The notes below the pieces were generated by a model that searched no databases, was not told the DNA's origin, and worked only from the letters and a program-made list of their open reading frames with translations. Source: Dorea phocaeensis (GTDB lineage Bacteria; Bacillota; Clostridia; Lachnospirales; Lachnospiraceae). Taken from it: DNA of 64,000 bases. The DNA lies in assembly GCF_900240315.1 (NCBI RefSeq), contig NZ_OEPZ01000003.1, positions 310,001 to 374,000 on the forward strand. Direction: 5' to 3'. Shown in pieces: positions 1 through 8,795 of the stretch. Each line of letters starts with the position of its first letter. The first letter of the stretch is position 1. The translations under genes were made by a program, and so were the position numbers.

Positions 1-1586
1 AATTGCCTTGCAAGAATTCCTGCCTGCGCTTTCAAAAAATTCTGCGCAAAAAACTCATACCGCTCATGCGCACTTAAGTATGCCTGACGGTCATGTACCG
101 CCTTCTCCTGAACCTTACGAATCTCTCCTTCCTGACGCTCCAATTGGCTCTTTCTTTCTGTCAGCTCTGCCAGCTTTCGTTCCTCTTCTTCCAGCGTTTT
201 CTTCTGTGTCTTTAGACTGAAAAGCCGTTCCTTACTGCCTGCACAAAGATCCATCTTCTCCCGGCATTCCTGCTGCACTTTTCTGTCCCTTTGTACCTCT
301 TCTTTCCATCCTCGCTGTCGATTCCAAAGCGTTTCTTTCTGGCTTTTCCTCTTCTTAAGCTCCGCTTCCAGTTCTTCGATATGGCTATATCGCTCCATCG
401 CATCCATAAGTTTCGGTCCGTTAGCTATCCATCTTTCTTCCGCCTCTTCCCGGAAAATGCGAGCCTGTTCTTTTTGAAGCATCCGCTCCTTAAGAAGCCG
501 CCGTTCTTCTTCTAACTGCTCTTTTGTCTTCCGAATCAGCTGTTCTTGTTCCTTCACTCTTTTCTCTGTCTGCCGATACAAAAGTTCTTGCCTTTGAACC
601 GGCTCCGCCTGTTTTCCAAGCAATAACCGCTTCTCTATTTTTTGAACCGCTTCTCTTTCTTCTTCCAACGCCTGCTGTTTTTCTCTTACCTTGTTCAGAG
701 AATCCCAAAGCTTCTGAATCGACTCTGCCTCCTTTTTGGTTCCATTCAATGTATACAACTGCTCCTGCAGGCTTTTTTGCTCTTCCTCTTTCTTCAGCTC
801 CCACTGTCTGCCGCGCTGAATCATCCACTCTAAGTTCTCCAGCACCTCTTCATAGGGAAGCACCTCCAACTCTCGTAATTCCTCCCACCGCTTTCGCTTT
901 TCTTCCTCTTCTTCCAATAATTCAAGATACTCCACACGGTTTAGCTGTGCGCCCGCACTTTTTAAGTTGTTCTCCAGTCTGCTGTAAAGCTCCGATGCCG
1001 AACGCTTCAGATTCTCCTGCACATCCGCATACAGGCGGGTCTGAAAAATTCTGGAAAAAATAGCTTTTCGTTCTTTTGATTCCGCATGCAGAAGCTTCAG
1101 GAAATCTCCCTGGGCAATCATGGCAATCTGTGTAAACTGATCCACATCCATTCCCATAATCTCTGCAATTTTGGCATCTGTCTCCCGCTTCTTTCCCTGA
1201 TAAACACTGCCGTCCGGAAGCATCAGCTCTACCCCTGGCGCCTCCTTTACATAACGCAAGGATCCGTCTTTACCGCGCCGTTTTCCCAGGCGTAAATATT
1301 CCGGATTCCTGCGTATGGTATAGCATTTTCCGCTGCTGGAAAAGGTATATTTCACGTATGTGTCCGTCTCCTTTTGTGCATATTGGCTTCGCATCATATT
1401 ACCATCCCGCCGTCCGCCACTGGTCTGATCATAAAGCGCATAGGTAATGGCATCAAAGATCGTCGTCTTTCCGGCGCCAGTATCTCCTGTCACTAAAAAG
1501 AGACCTTGCTTCACCTGTGTAAAATCAATTTCCACTTTCCCGGCATAAGATCCAAATGCCGACATTTCAAGCCTTACCGGTCTCAT
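1..1586 (-). CDS. sbcC: Exonuclease SbcC, N-terminal half (truncated by window edge)
   Basis: Large ATPase subunit of the SbcCD (Mre11-Rad50-like) nuclease, which opens hairpins and processes double-strand breaks. The frame starts at ATG 1584-1586 (MRPVRLEMSAFGSYAG) and stays open to the window edge, about 528 codons. The Walker A motif GDTGAGKTTIFDA lies near residues 34-46, followed by a long Glu/Lys/Arg/Gln-rich coiled coil. The last readable residues, FLKAQAGILARQ, match the segment that normally sits just before the CPxC zinc hook, so the hook and the C-terminal ATPase half lie outside. The start overlaps the sbcD stop (ATGA), a sign of translational coupling. Confidence 0.95.
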   Translation of the reverse strand, partial: MRPVRLEMSAFGSYAGKVEIDFTQVKQGLFLVTGDTGAGKTTIFDAITYALYDQTSGGRRDGNMMRSQYAQKETDTYVKYTFSSSGKCYTIRRNPEYLRLGKRRGKDGSLRYVKEAPGVELMLPDGSVYQGKKRETDAKIAEIMGMDVDQFTQIAMIAQGDFLKLLHAESKERKAIFSRIFQTRLYADVQENLKRSASELYSRLENNLKSAGAQLNRVEYLELLEEEEEKRKRWEELRELEVLPYEEVLENLEWMIQRGRQWELKKEEEQKSLQEQLYTLNGTKKEAESIQKLWDSLNKVREKQQALEEEREAVQKIEKRLLLGKQAEPVQRQELLYRQTEKRVKEQEQLIRKTKEQLEEERRLLKERMLQKEQARIFREEAEERWIANGPKLMDAMERYSHIEELEAELKKRKSQKETLWNRQRGWKEEVQRDRKVQQECREKMDLCAGSKERLFSLKTQKKTLEEEERKLAELTERKSQLERQEGEIRKVQEKAVHDRQAYLSAHERYEFFAQNFLKAQAGILARQ

Positions 1587-2764
1587 CTTCCACTCTCCTT
1601 CGTCTCATCTTCTCCTGATGCCAGGTCATAGATCCCCTTCATAATCTCCCATTCCTCTTCGTTCATTGGACGTCCCTGCATCTCCTGATAAAAATCAGCA
1701 AACACCGACAACGGATCTGTCTGAAGGGGAAGCTCTTCCTCCTCGGACAACTGGTTTCTAGTCCGGGTATTATCGATCTTCACTTCCAAAATCCGCTCAT
1801 ATGCCTGCCGCAGCTGTTCCTTTGGCTGATAAGGTTCCTGTTCATCGGTTAATGTGATACTGATATAGTCCCCTCGTTCTTCCTCTTTTGCTTCTCTTAA
1901 AATTTCCTCCAGCGTCCCGCGCTTCTTCTTCACATCCCGGAGGGGATGAAGGGGAAGATACTCCACCTGCGGAAGCGTTCCCTTCTCTCCCAAAGTCACA
2001 ACGGTGATACTCTTTTGGTGTTCCGCCTCACTGACCGAATACTTCAACAAGGTTCCACAGTAACGAATCCTTTCGTTACCTACATTTTGCGGACTGTGAA
2101 GATGTCCAAGAGCCACATAGTCAAACTGCTCCACCACACGAGTATCCACATTGTCAAGGCCCCCTACCGTAACCGTTTCGGAGTCACAGCCTTCCGGGGA
2201 TGCTCCTGCACCCGTGTAAAATTGATGGGAAACCAATACATTTCTTCGATTCTGATCATAAATCTTCTCTCTCTTTAGCATTCTTTCTACTGCCTCTTTG
2301 TAAGATTCCGGGGGATTCTCCAAAAACAGCTGCCGCACATAAGACGGTTTCAAAAATGGAAGCAGATAGACATCCACCTCTCCATATGAGTCCGAAAATG
2401 TAACCTTTTTCAACATTTCTTCTTCTCTTTTCGGAAGCGTCCCCGCCACATGAATCTGATAACGGCTTAAAATTCCAGACGCATAGTCAAGACGCTGCGC
2501 AGAATCGTGGTTTCCGCTGATCAAAAGTACCGGGATCACCGGACGAAGTTCTGACAGCTGAGTTAAAAATGCATCAAAGACTGCTACCGCCTCTGCAGAA
2601 GGCACAGGCTTATCATAAATGTCCCCGGCAATCAGAATGGCGTCCGGACGCTCTTTTTCCGCGTATGAGACCACCTCACGCAGAATTGCTTCTTGATCCT
2701 CTTTTAAATTGTAATGATGAAGCTGCTTGCCGATATGCAAATCAGACAAATGAAAAAATTTCAT
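1583..2764 (-). CDS. sbcD: Exonuclease SbcD, calcineurin-like phosphoesterase subunit
   Basis: Metal-dependent nuclease subunit of SbcCD, 393 aa, a normal family length. It shows the metallophosphoesterase motifs in order: DLHIGK near residue 8, GDIYDK near 47, GNHDS near 84, and the later VSHQF and ALGHLHSPQ histidine motifs. The C-terminal third is the SbcC-binding/capping region. It is followed directly by sbcC with a 4-base overlap, so the two are made as one complex. A sigma-A-like promoter lies just upstream at 2818-2847. Confidence 0.96.
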   Translation of the reverse strand: MKFFHLSDLHIGKQLHHYNLKEDQEAILREVVSYAEKERPDAILIAGDIYDKPVPSAEAVAVFDAFLTQLSELRPVIPVLLISGNHDSAQRLDYASGILSRYQIHVAGTLPKREEEMLKKVTFSDSYGEVDVYLLPFLKPSYVRQLFLENPPESYKEAVERMLKREKIYDQNRRNVLVSHQFYTGAGASPEGCDSETVTVGGLDNVDTRVVEQFDYVALGHLHSPQNVGNERIRYCGTLLKYSVSEAEHQKSITVVTLGEKGTLPQVEYLPLHPLRDVKKKRGTLEEILREAKEEERGDYISITLTDEQEPYQPKEQLRQAYERILEVKIDNTRTRNQLSEEEELPLQTDPLSVFADFYQEMQGRPMNEEEWEIMKGIYDLASGEDETKESGR

Positions 2765-2817
2765 AATACTATACAGATCCTTCCTTCGTCAGTCCATGTT
2801 ACATGATGTCTGACACC

Positions 2818-2847
2818 ATCTTACACTATTTCGTTCCTGTCTATCAA
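2818..2847 (-). promoter_or_regulatory. Candidate sigma-A promoter for sbcDC
   Basis: On the minus strand TTGATA (-35, 2842-2847) and TAAGAT (-10, 2818-2823) are separated by 18 bases, about 50 bases before the sbcD start. It lies just past the degV terminator, which makes sbcDC its own transcription unit. Seen by eye only. Confidence 0.5.
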
Positions 2848-2850
2848 GCA

Positions 2851-2895
2851 GAAAAAGACCATGGAGTTTCGGAAAATCCTTTCTCCATGGTCTTT
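2851..2895 (-). terminator. Intrinsic terminator after degV
   Basis: A perfect 13-bp inverted repeat (AAAGACCATGGAG / CTCCATGGTCTTT, arms 2883-2895 and 2854-2866) with a 16-base loop, followed on the minus strand by TTTTTC. It begins 9 bases after the degV stop codon. Confidence 0.9.
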
Positions 2896-2903
2896 GCTAT
2901 TTC

Positions 2904-3746
2904 TTATTTTCTTACAAATGCAAGCGCCAGACAGTTCTTTCCCACATGGGTCCCGATAACCCCGCCTACGGCTACCATCTTACACTCTTTTAGATGATAC
3001 CTCTCCTGCGTCTCTTTTCGGAACATCTCTCCATTCTCTTTATCATACGTATATCCGGTATAAACCGGCCAATCCGTATCGATCTCGCAGGCATCATACT
3101 CTTTCCACAGGAACTCCTTCGCCTTACGCGCTCCCCGTGCGATTCCAATCTTCACCAGCTCACCGTCTTTTAGCTCAATCACCGGCTTAATCTTCAGGGC
3201 ATTTCCAATCACATCAAAGGTTGGCGGAATCCGTCCTCCTTTTCTTAAATTGGTCAGTGTATCCAATACTCCACAGACTACCAGCCGATCTTTCACCGAT
3301 TCGATATCTGCCGCAATCTCTGCTGCAGACATTCCTTTCTTTCGTAAGGAAACTGCATGCTCCACCAGCATCCTCTGTGTAATAATCGCCTGTCTGGTAT
3401 CCACCACCCATACGTTCTCATAACCACAAATATCTTTTGCAAGACGTGCTGCATTTACCGTACCGCTTAAACCGCCGGACAACGCAAGCACCAAAACATC
3501 TTCCTGTGCTTCCTTCGCTTTTTCATACTCTTCTATATACAGCTCTGGCGACGGCTGTCCAGTTGTTGGCAGTTCCTTCTCTTCTTCCATCCTCTGGAAA
3601 AATTCCGAGAAATCTTCCTCTGTATCCATCGGCATCTCATCGTCTCCAAACCGGATTGACAACGGAACTCTGATAACTCCAAGTTCCTCTGCCTGTACCG
3701 TCGTCATATCTGACGCTGTGTCTGTAATAATTCTGATTTTCCCCAT
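2904..3746 (-). CDS. DegV family fatty-acid-binding protein
   Basis: 280-aa DegV (FakB-like) protein. The family binds a fatty acid and, with FakA kinases, presents it for phosphorylation; the partner kinase is not in this window. Visible family signatures are TDTASDM near residue 8, the TGQPSP loop near 61 and the ALSGGLSGT loop near 87. The start has a good Shine-Dalgarno (AGAGGT, 7 bases upstream). It lies 157 bases downstream of the TetR gene and could be read through from it or have its own promoter in that AT-rich gap. Confidence 0.9.
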   Translation of the reverse strand: MGKIRIITDTASDMTTVQAEELGVIRVPLSIRFGDDEMPMDTEEDFSEFFQRMEEEKELPTTGQPSPELYIEEYEKAKEAQEDVLVLALSGGLSGTVNAARLAKDICGYENVWVVDTRQAIITQRMLVEHAVSLRKKGMSAAEIAADIESVKDRLVVCGVLDTLTNLRKGGRIPPTFDVIGNALKIKPVIELKDGELVKIGIARGARKAKEFLWKEYDACEIDTDWPVYTGYTYDKENGEMFRKETQERYHLKECKMVAVGGVIGTHVGKNCLALAFVRK

Positions 3747-3902
3747 ACCGCTACCTCTTTTTGTTCTTTGTTATTTCTTCTTAAGATCTGCCTCTCCCTC
3801 ATCTCTATTTCATCTATTTTAAATCAGGTTGTAATCAGATTGAAATCAACAAACATATAATATATGGGTATTTTTATGCATTTATTGTATAATTGTCTAT
3901 TT

Positions 3903-4466
3903 TTATTTTCTTATCAGAATATAGCGGTAAAAAGCAGCTAACTTCTTTCGGCATTCCTCATCATCGTACTTCTCATCCAACAGAATGCTTCCCACAGTAA
4001 TCATCCCTCCGGCATGATATTTTGCCAGCCATTCCAGCGGAACATCTTCTTCTATCTCTCGTCTTAACTCTTTTAGAAGCTTCTGATAATACCTCTCCAT
4101 AATCTCACTCATCTGGCTGACCATCATTTCTCTGTAACGTGTTCGGTAAAGATTGCGAAGCGCTTTCCGGTACCGCAGATAGAAGTCCGTAATAAAGTCA
4201 AAGTAGATATCTCCATCTGCAGCCGACTCCGCCTGGTACATCAATGCTTCTGTAATTTCCTTTGTAATGTATGCCACCACATCGAAAATACTGCTGAAAT
4301 GTTTATAAAACGTACTCCTGTGAATTTCTGCCTGATCACAAAGTTCCTGTACGGTAATCTTATCCAGCGGTTTGTATTCCAGCATCTCTACCAGCGCTGC
4401 CCCGATCTTCTTTCTCGTCTTTCGTGCCTTCTGATAGACCTTCGGGCACCCGTCATTTCTCTCCAT
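3903..4466 (-). CDS. TetR/AcrR family transcriptional regulator
   Basis: 187-aa TetR-type regulator. The N-terminal helix-turn-helix is clear: KITVQELCDQAEIHRSTFYKHF near residues 37-56, followed by an all-helical ligand-binding domain without recognisable specificity. I chose ATG 4466 (MERNDGCPK) because it is preceded by GGCGGAAG and avoids overlap with copZ; an in-frame start at 4550 would run through most of copZ. It sits 7 bases after copZ at the end of the copper operon, so it is probably co-transcribed, but nothing in it suggests metal sensing. Confidence 0.88.
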   Translation of the reverse strand: MERNDGCPKVYQKARKTRKKIGAALVEMLEYKPLDKITVQELCDQAEIHRSTFYKHFSSIFDVVAYITKEITEALMYQAESAADGDIYFDFITDFYLRYRKALRNLYRTRYREMMVSQMSEIMERYYQKLLKELRREIEEDVPLEWLAKYHAGGMITVGSILLDEKYDDEECRKKLAAFYRYILIRK

Positions 4467-4473
4467 CTTCCGC

Positions 4474-4668
4474 CTAGCCGATTTCTGGTGTAAACCCAAG
4501 ATCATCCAGTGCTTCCAACGCCGTTTTAACGCAGGTTTCACAGCCGTCAATTGTAACCGTTTTCTGTTCCAGGCTCACCTGAAAATTCAATCCTTCTTCC
4601 TGTAAAAGATTCTGAATTCTTTCCACACATTTCTCACAATGCATATCAGGTACTTTAATTACTGTCAT
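4474..4668 (-). CDS. copZ: CopZ-like copper chaperone (HMA domain)
   Basis: 64-aa single heavy-metal-associated domain with the copper-binding MHCEKC motif (MxCxxC) near residues 9-14. The family carries Cu(I) in the cytoplasm to the P-type ATPase. The ORF could start at 4674, but AGGAGG then lies only 2 bases away; ATG 4668 gives a normal 8-base spacing. It follows csoR closely. A second CxxxxxxC-like pair (CETCVKT) near the C-terminus is unusual for the family and may add a metal or disulfide site. Confidence 0.88.
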   Translation of the reverse strand: MTVIKVPDMHCEKCVERIQNLLQEEGLNFQVSLEQKTVTIDGCETCVKTALEALDDLGFTPEIG

Positions 4669-4680
4669 TTTCATTTCCTC

Positions 4681-5013
4681 CTATTTCATTAATTTTTGAA
4701 TCGTGTCACACAGTTCCTCTACTGCCTGAAGATTTCCTTCTTTGATATCATCCACAACACAGGTATGAATATGATTGGCAAGAAGTTTTTTATTAAATGC
4801 ATTAAGCGCCGCCTGTACTGCCGTCACCTGCGTTAAGATATCCACACAGTAACGTTCTTCTTCCACCATCTTCTTCACCCCGCGAACCTGACCCTCAATC
4901 CGGTTCAGACGATTGATCAGATCCTTATACTCTTTGCCGTCCCGATGTTTGATCCTGTCAGTACAACACCCCTTTGTGCCTGCTTCATCGGCATGACATT
5001 TCTGCTCTTCCAT
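4681..5013 (-). CDS. csoR: CsoR family copper-sensing repressor
   Basis: 110-aa DUF156/CsoR protein. It has the family signature RLNRIEGQVRGVKKM and the Cu(I) ligand set: Cys in RYCVDIL, then His and Cys in NHIHTC. These identify a copper rather than formaldehyde (FrmR) or nickel (RcnR) sensor. The ATG at 5013 is set by AGGAGG 7 bases upstream; the in-frame TTG at 5016 is less likely. The N-terminus carries extra Cys/His residues (CHADE, GCC). It lies downstream of copA and is probably autoregulated through the operator at 7330-7350. Confidence 0.92.
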   Translation of the reverse strand: MEEQKCHADEAGTKGCCTDRIKHRDGKEYKDLINRLNRIEGQVRGVKKMVEEERYCVDILTQVTAVQAALNAFNKKLLANHIHTCVVDDIKEGNLQAVEELCDTIQKLMK

Positions 5014-5069
5014 CAAGAGACCTCCTTCTTTCCCGGCATTTTCCTATCCTGAAAACCAAAATCATTTCT

Positions 5070-7310
5070 CTATAGCTTAAGCTTCCGAAGCCGAAGTGCA
5101 TTGCCAACTACCGTCACAGAGCTAAGAGACATAGCAAGCCCCGCAAAGATTGGATTTAGAAGTGTTCCGTTTATCGCATACAATGCGCCTGCTGCCAATG
5201 GAATCCCAAGGCTGTTATAGAAAAATGCCCAGAATAAATTTTGTTTGATATTCCGTATGGTCGCATGGCTTAATGCAATCGCTTTATAAACATCATTCAG
5301 ATCGGATTTCATCAGTACCAGATCTCCGGAATCAATTGCAATATCACTGCCGCTTCCAATGGCAGCTCCCACATCTGCCTGAACCAATGCCGGGGCATCA
5401 TTGATGCCATCGCCTACCATCATAACCCTTCGACCTTCCTTTTGCAAGCATTCCACAACAGATGCCTTATCCTTTGGAAGGACTTCCGAAATCACTTTAT
5501 CTACTCCCACCTGGCCTCCAATATATTCTGCTGTCAGACGGTTATCTCCTGTGAGCATATATACCTGAATCCCAAGATCTCGGATCTTCTGAACTGCTTC
5601 TTTGCTTGTATCTTTAATCGGATCTGCCACACTAATGATTCCCAGTATCTTCTGCTCTTCCGCCAGATACATCGGCGTCTGTCCTTTCCCGGCAATCGCT
5701 TTGGCTTCTTCTTCGTATTCGCCAAGCACAATCCCCATTTCCTCAAGCAGACGTCGATTGCCGATATCATACTGCTTCCCGGCAATCTTCGCCCGAATTC
5801 CTTTTCCGGTCAGGCTCTGGAAATCTTCAACTTTATAAAGTTCCATTCCCTTTTCTTTTGCTGCTTCCACAATGGCCTGTCCCAGCGGATGCTCCGACAC
5901 TTGTTCACAGGATGCTGCAATTTGAAGCATTTCATCCACATCCATTATATGGGAAATCCGCTCCATCACCGCTGGTTTTCCTGTCGTAATCGTCCCCGTC
6001 TTATCCAGCACAACCGCATCCACTTTATGGGCAATTTCCAGCGCTTCCCCACTCTTAATCAGAATTCCGTTGCCTGCACCCAGTCCGGTTCCTACCATAA
6101 TCGCTGTCGGTGTAGCAAGCCCTAGGGCACAAGGACACGCAATCACCAATACCGATACAAAAATCGTCAATACAAAGGCCAAATCATGTCCCAAAAGCGC
6201 CCATATAATTGCTGCCGCTACGGCAATGCACATCACCGCCGGCACAAAGTACCCCGCCACCGTATCTGCCAATTTGGAGATTGGCGCTTTCTTCCCTTGC
6301 GCGTCCTCCATCATCTTTACGATCTTTGCAAGAGTTGTATCAGAACCTACATGACTCACCTGAACTGTAACCGCTCCCTGATAATTGACACTTCCTCCAA
6401 TCACCTGTGCTCCAGGCTCTTTTTCCACCGGAATACTCTCACCTGTCAGCATAGACTCATCTACACTGGTGTGCCCTTCCACAACGACACCGTCTAAAGG
6501 TACCTTGCTACCCGGTTTCACCAGCAGCCAATCTCCGATTTTGACGCTTCCAACCGGCACCTCTCTTTGTTCTCCGTCAACCAAAAGAACTGCCGTGTCC
6601 GGCGCCAGTTCCATCAGCTTTCTAATCGCCTCAGAAGTCTTGTTTTTACTGCGTCCCTCTAGATATTTTCCCACCATAACCAGAGTTACCACAATGGCAG
6701 CCGACTCATAATAGAGCTGATGTACATGATCTGGATGATTCGGAATTCCAACGGTCATAACCAAACTGTAGATCAGTGCACTTCCCGTTCCCACTGCCAC
6801 CAGAGAATCCATATTGGGATGTCCCTTCAGCAGACTCTTAAACCCTACCAGATAGAACTTTCTTCCATTGATCAGAATCACCAGCGTCAACACCATCTGG
6901 GCCAATGCAAAATGAAGCGGATTGTAGTGCATATCCAAAAACCTCGGCAGAGGCATCGGCCACGGGACCATATGCCCCATGGAAATATAGAGAAGTGGAA
7001 TCGCCAGAATAACGTTGGCAATCATATGGTGCTTGGTTTTTTGCACCTCCTGATCTAACAGTTCCTGCTCCTCTTTTTGTTCCTGCTTCGTCTTATCCAC
7101 ATGGAGTTCCGCCCCGAATCCGGCTCGTTCCACCTTTTTGATAATCGCTTCGTCTGTTAGAATCTTTTCGTCAAAGGTAATCGTTAAAAGCCCGGTTGTC
7201 AGATTGACACTGCTCTGCGTCACACTTTCCAGCTTCCGCGTCACTCGTTCCACCGCACTGGAGCAGGCTGCACAACTCATACCCGATATCTGATATTGTC
7301 TTGTAACCAT
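5070..7310 (-). CDS. copA: Copper-exporting P1B-type ATPase CopA
   Basis: 746-aa Cu(I)-translocating ATPase of the inner membrane. Motifs in order: an N-terminal HMA domain with CAAC at 13-16, actuator TGES at 289-292, the transmembrane CPC metal site at 392-394, the phosphorylation motif DKTGT at 436-440, SEHP near 472-475 and GDGINDAP at 633-640. All residues needed for transport are present. ATG 7310 is chosen because AGGAGGACAAGA precedes it; the longer frame to 7358 would run into the operator and the -10 region. It heads the copA-csoR-copZ operon. Confidence 0.97.
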   Translation of the reverse strand: MVTRQYQISGMSCAACSSAVERVTRKLESVTQSSVNLTTGLLTITFDEKILTDEAIIKKVERAGFGAELHVDKTKQEQKEEQELLDQEVQKTKHHMIANVILAIPLLYISMGHMVPWPMPLPRFLDMHYNPLHFALAQMVLTLVILINGRKFYLVGFKSLLKGHPNMDSLVAVGTGSALIYSLVMTVGIPNHPDHVHQLYYESAAIVVTLVMVGKYLEGRSKNKTSEAIRKLMELAPDTAVLLVDGEQREVPVGSVKIGDWLLVKPGSKVPLDGVVVEGHTSVDESMLTGESIPVEKEPGAQVIGGSVNYQGAVTVQVSHVGSDTTLAKIVKMMEDAQGKKAPISKLADTVAGYFVPAVMCIAVAAAIIWALLGHDLAFVLTIFVSVLVIACPCALGLATPTAIMVGTGLGAGNGILIKSGEALEIAHKVDAVVLDKTGTITTGKPAVMERISHIMDVDEMLQIAASCEQVSEHPLGQAIVEAAKEKGMELYKVEDFQSLTGKGIRAKIAGKQYDIGNRRLLEEMGIVLGEYEEEAKAIAGKGQTPMYLAEEQKILGIISVADPIKDTSKEAVQKIRDLGIQVYMLTGDNRLTAEYIGGQVGVDKVISEVLPKDKASVVECLQKEGRRVMMVGDGINDAPALVQADVGAAIGSGSDIAIDSGDLVLMKSDLNDVYKAIALSHATIRNIKQNLFWAFFYNSLGIPLAAGALYAINGTLLNPIFAGLAMSLSSVTVVGNALRLRKLKL

Positions 7311-7329
7311 TCTTGTCCTCCTTCCACCA

Positions 7330-7350
7330 ATATACCCCTTATGGGTATAT
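7330..7350. promoter_or_regulatory. Candidate CsoR operator
   Basis: An imperfect palindrome with 8-bp arms ATATACCC and GGGTATAT around a 5-base centre. The pattern matches the A/T-flanked ACCCC-GGGT dyads that CsoR binds in Bacillus. It overlaps the -10 box of the copA promoter and ends 20 bases before the copA start, a position suited to repression relieved by Cu(I). Confidence 0.8.
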
Positions 7351-7377
7351 GGTATCAATAGTTTTATCGCCTGTCAA
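7349..7377 (-). promoter_or_regulatory. copA operon promoter
   Basis: On the minus strand TTGACA (7372-7377) and TACCAT (7349-7354) with a 17-base spacer. The -10 overlaps the CsoR dyad. Confidence 0.7.
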
Positions 7378-7384
7378 TACCACA

Positions 7385-7419
7385 AAAAAGATGACACCAC
7401 ATTTTGATGTCATCTTTTT
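7385..7419 (-). terminator. Intrinsic terminator after glyA
   Basis: 12-bp inverted repeat AAAAAGATGACA / TGTCATCTTTTT with an 11-base loop. The A/T ends make it look bidirectional; it separates glyA from the copA promoter. Confidence 0.85.
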
Positions 7420-7440
7420 CTTCTTCAAATAAAATAAATG

Positions 7441-8676
7441 CTATGAAAGCGGATACCTCGATGTCAAAGCTTCTACCATCTGCCTTACCTTTGGTACATT
7501 CTCTTCCCCTTGAATTGCAAGCGCAATTGCCTCTGCAATCTGATCCATGTCCGCTTCATTCATCCCCCTGGTCGTTACTGCCGGGGTTCCCAGACGCACG
7601 CCGCTGGTGACAAATGGAGATCTCGGATCATTTGGAATCGTATTCTTATTGCAGGTAATATGCGCTTCGTCCAGCCGCTTCTCCAGCTCTTTTCCCGTCA
7701 CGGCTTCTCCGCTTAAATCTACCAGCATCAGATGGTTATCCGTTCCTCCGGAGACAATCTTTACTCCACGATTTAAAAGTCCCTTACACAGAGCCTGTGC
7801 ATTATCTAGAATCTTCTGCTGATATTCCTTGAACTCTGGTTTTAACGCCTCTCCAAAGCAGACCGCTTTCGCCGCAATCACGTGCTCTAGAGGTCCACCT
7901 TGCGTTCCCGGGAAAATCGCTTTATCAAAATTAAATTTCTCCGCAGCCGCCTGATTCCACAAAATCATGCCTCCTCTTGGACCACGCAATGTCTTGTGCG
8001 TCGTGGTCGTTGTAACATCTGCATACGGAATCGGACTTGGATGAAGTCCAGCCGCCACCAGACCTGCAATATGCGCCATATCAACCATCAGGTAAGCGCC
8101 CACCTCATCGGCAATCTCCCTGAATTTTGAAAAGTCAATGGTTCTAGCATATGCGCTTGCTCCCGCAATAATCAGCTTAGGTTTCTCCTGAATCGCAATC
8201 TCCCTGACATGATCATAATCAATCACACCGGCCTCATTCACTCCATAGAACGAAGTACGGAAATACGTTCCGGACAAATTGACCGGAGATCCATGGGTCA
8301 AATGACCGCCATGATCCAGATTCATTCCCAATATCTTATCCCCCGGCTGAAGCATTGCGAAAAATGCAGCCATATTTGCCTGTGCTCCAGAATGCGGCTG
8401 AACATTGACGTAATCACAGCCAAACAGCTTTTTTGCCCGCTCTCTTGCCAGATCTTCCACCACATCTACACACTGACATCCACCGTAATATCGTTTTCCC
8501 GGGTATCCTTCCGCATACTTGTTCGTCAGTGGGCTTCCCATAGCAGCCATAACCGCATGACTTACCCAGTTCTCAGACGCAATCAGCTCAATATGGGAAT
8601 TCTGCCGCTTCACCTCCGCCTCAATCGCTTCTGCAATCTGAGGATCTTCTTTCATCAATTCTTCAAATGAAAACAT
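7441..8676 (-). CDS. glyA: Serine hydroxymethyltransferase
   Basis: 411-aa PLP enzyme that interconverts serine and glycine while loading one-carbon units on tetrahydrofolate. The PLP lysine is in [15 protein letters not shown] (Lys228), and [10 protein letters not shown] and [10 protein letters not shown] are typical family signatures. The frame could open at GTG 8685, but that GTG is part of the GGAGGTG ribosome binding site; ATG 8676 has an 8-base spacing. A hairpin (8709-8765) sits 33 bases upstream, leaving no room for an obvious separate promoter between the two. Confidence 0.97.
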   Translation of the reverse strand: MFSFEELMKEDPQIAEAIEAEVKRQNSHIELIASENWVSHAVMAAMGSPLTNKYAEGYPGKRYYGGCQCVDVVEDLARERAKKLFGCDYVNVQPHSGAQANMAAFFAMLQPGDKILGMNLDHGGHLTHGSPVNLSGTYFRTSFYGVNEAGVIDYDHVREIAIQEKPKLIIAGASAYARTIDFSKFREIADEVGAYLMVDMAHIAGLVAAGLHPSPIPYADVTTTTTHKTLRGPRGGMILWNQAAAEKFNFDKAIFPGTQGGPLEHVIAAKAVCFGEALKPEFKEYQQKILDNAQALCKGLLNRGVKIVSGGTDNHLMLVDLSGEAVTGKELEKRLDEAHITCNKNTIPNDPRSPFVTSGVRLGTPAVTTRGMNEADMDQIAEAIALAIQGEENVPKVRQMVEALTSRYPLS

Positions 8677-8708
8677 TCTTACCACCTCCGTTAATCTTCC
8701 ATAAATCC

Positions 8709-8765
8709 AAAAACAGACCTTCTGGGTACTGCATATCTGACGGCATCCCCGGATGGTCTGTTTTT
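8709..8765 (-). terminator. Hairpin between htrA and glyA (terminator or leader element)
   Basis: 11-bp arms AAAAACAGACC / GGTCTGTTTTT enclose an unusually long 35-base loop. On the minus strand the second arm ends in TTTTT, so it can terminate htrA transcripts. It lies only 33 bases before the glyA start, so it may also act as a partial terminator or leader structure for glyA. Confidence 0.65.
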
Positions 8766-8795
8766 CATGGTTCCCTCTTAACTTGTATTATAGCA

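Noticed and set aside
4467-4550. N-terminal extension of the TetR gene
   Set aside because: It overlaps copZ in another frame; the internal ATG at 4466 starts just before the normal TetR fold.
5442-6125. 227-codon plus-strand ORF
   Set aside because: It lies entirely opposite copA, which has all catalytic motifs; it lacks a ribosome site and family features.
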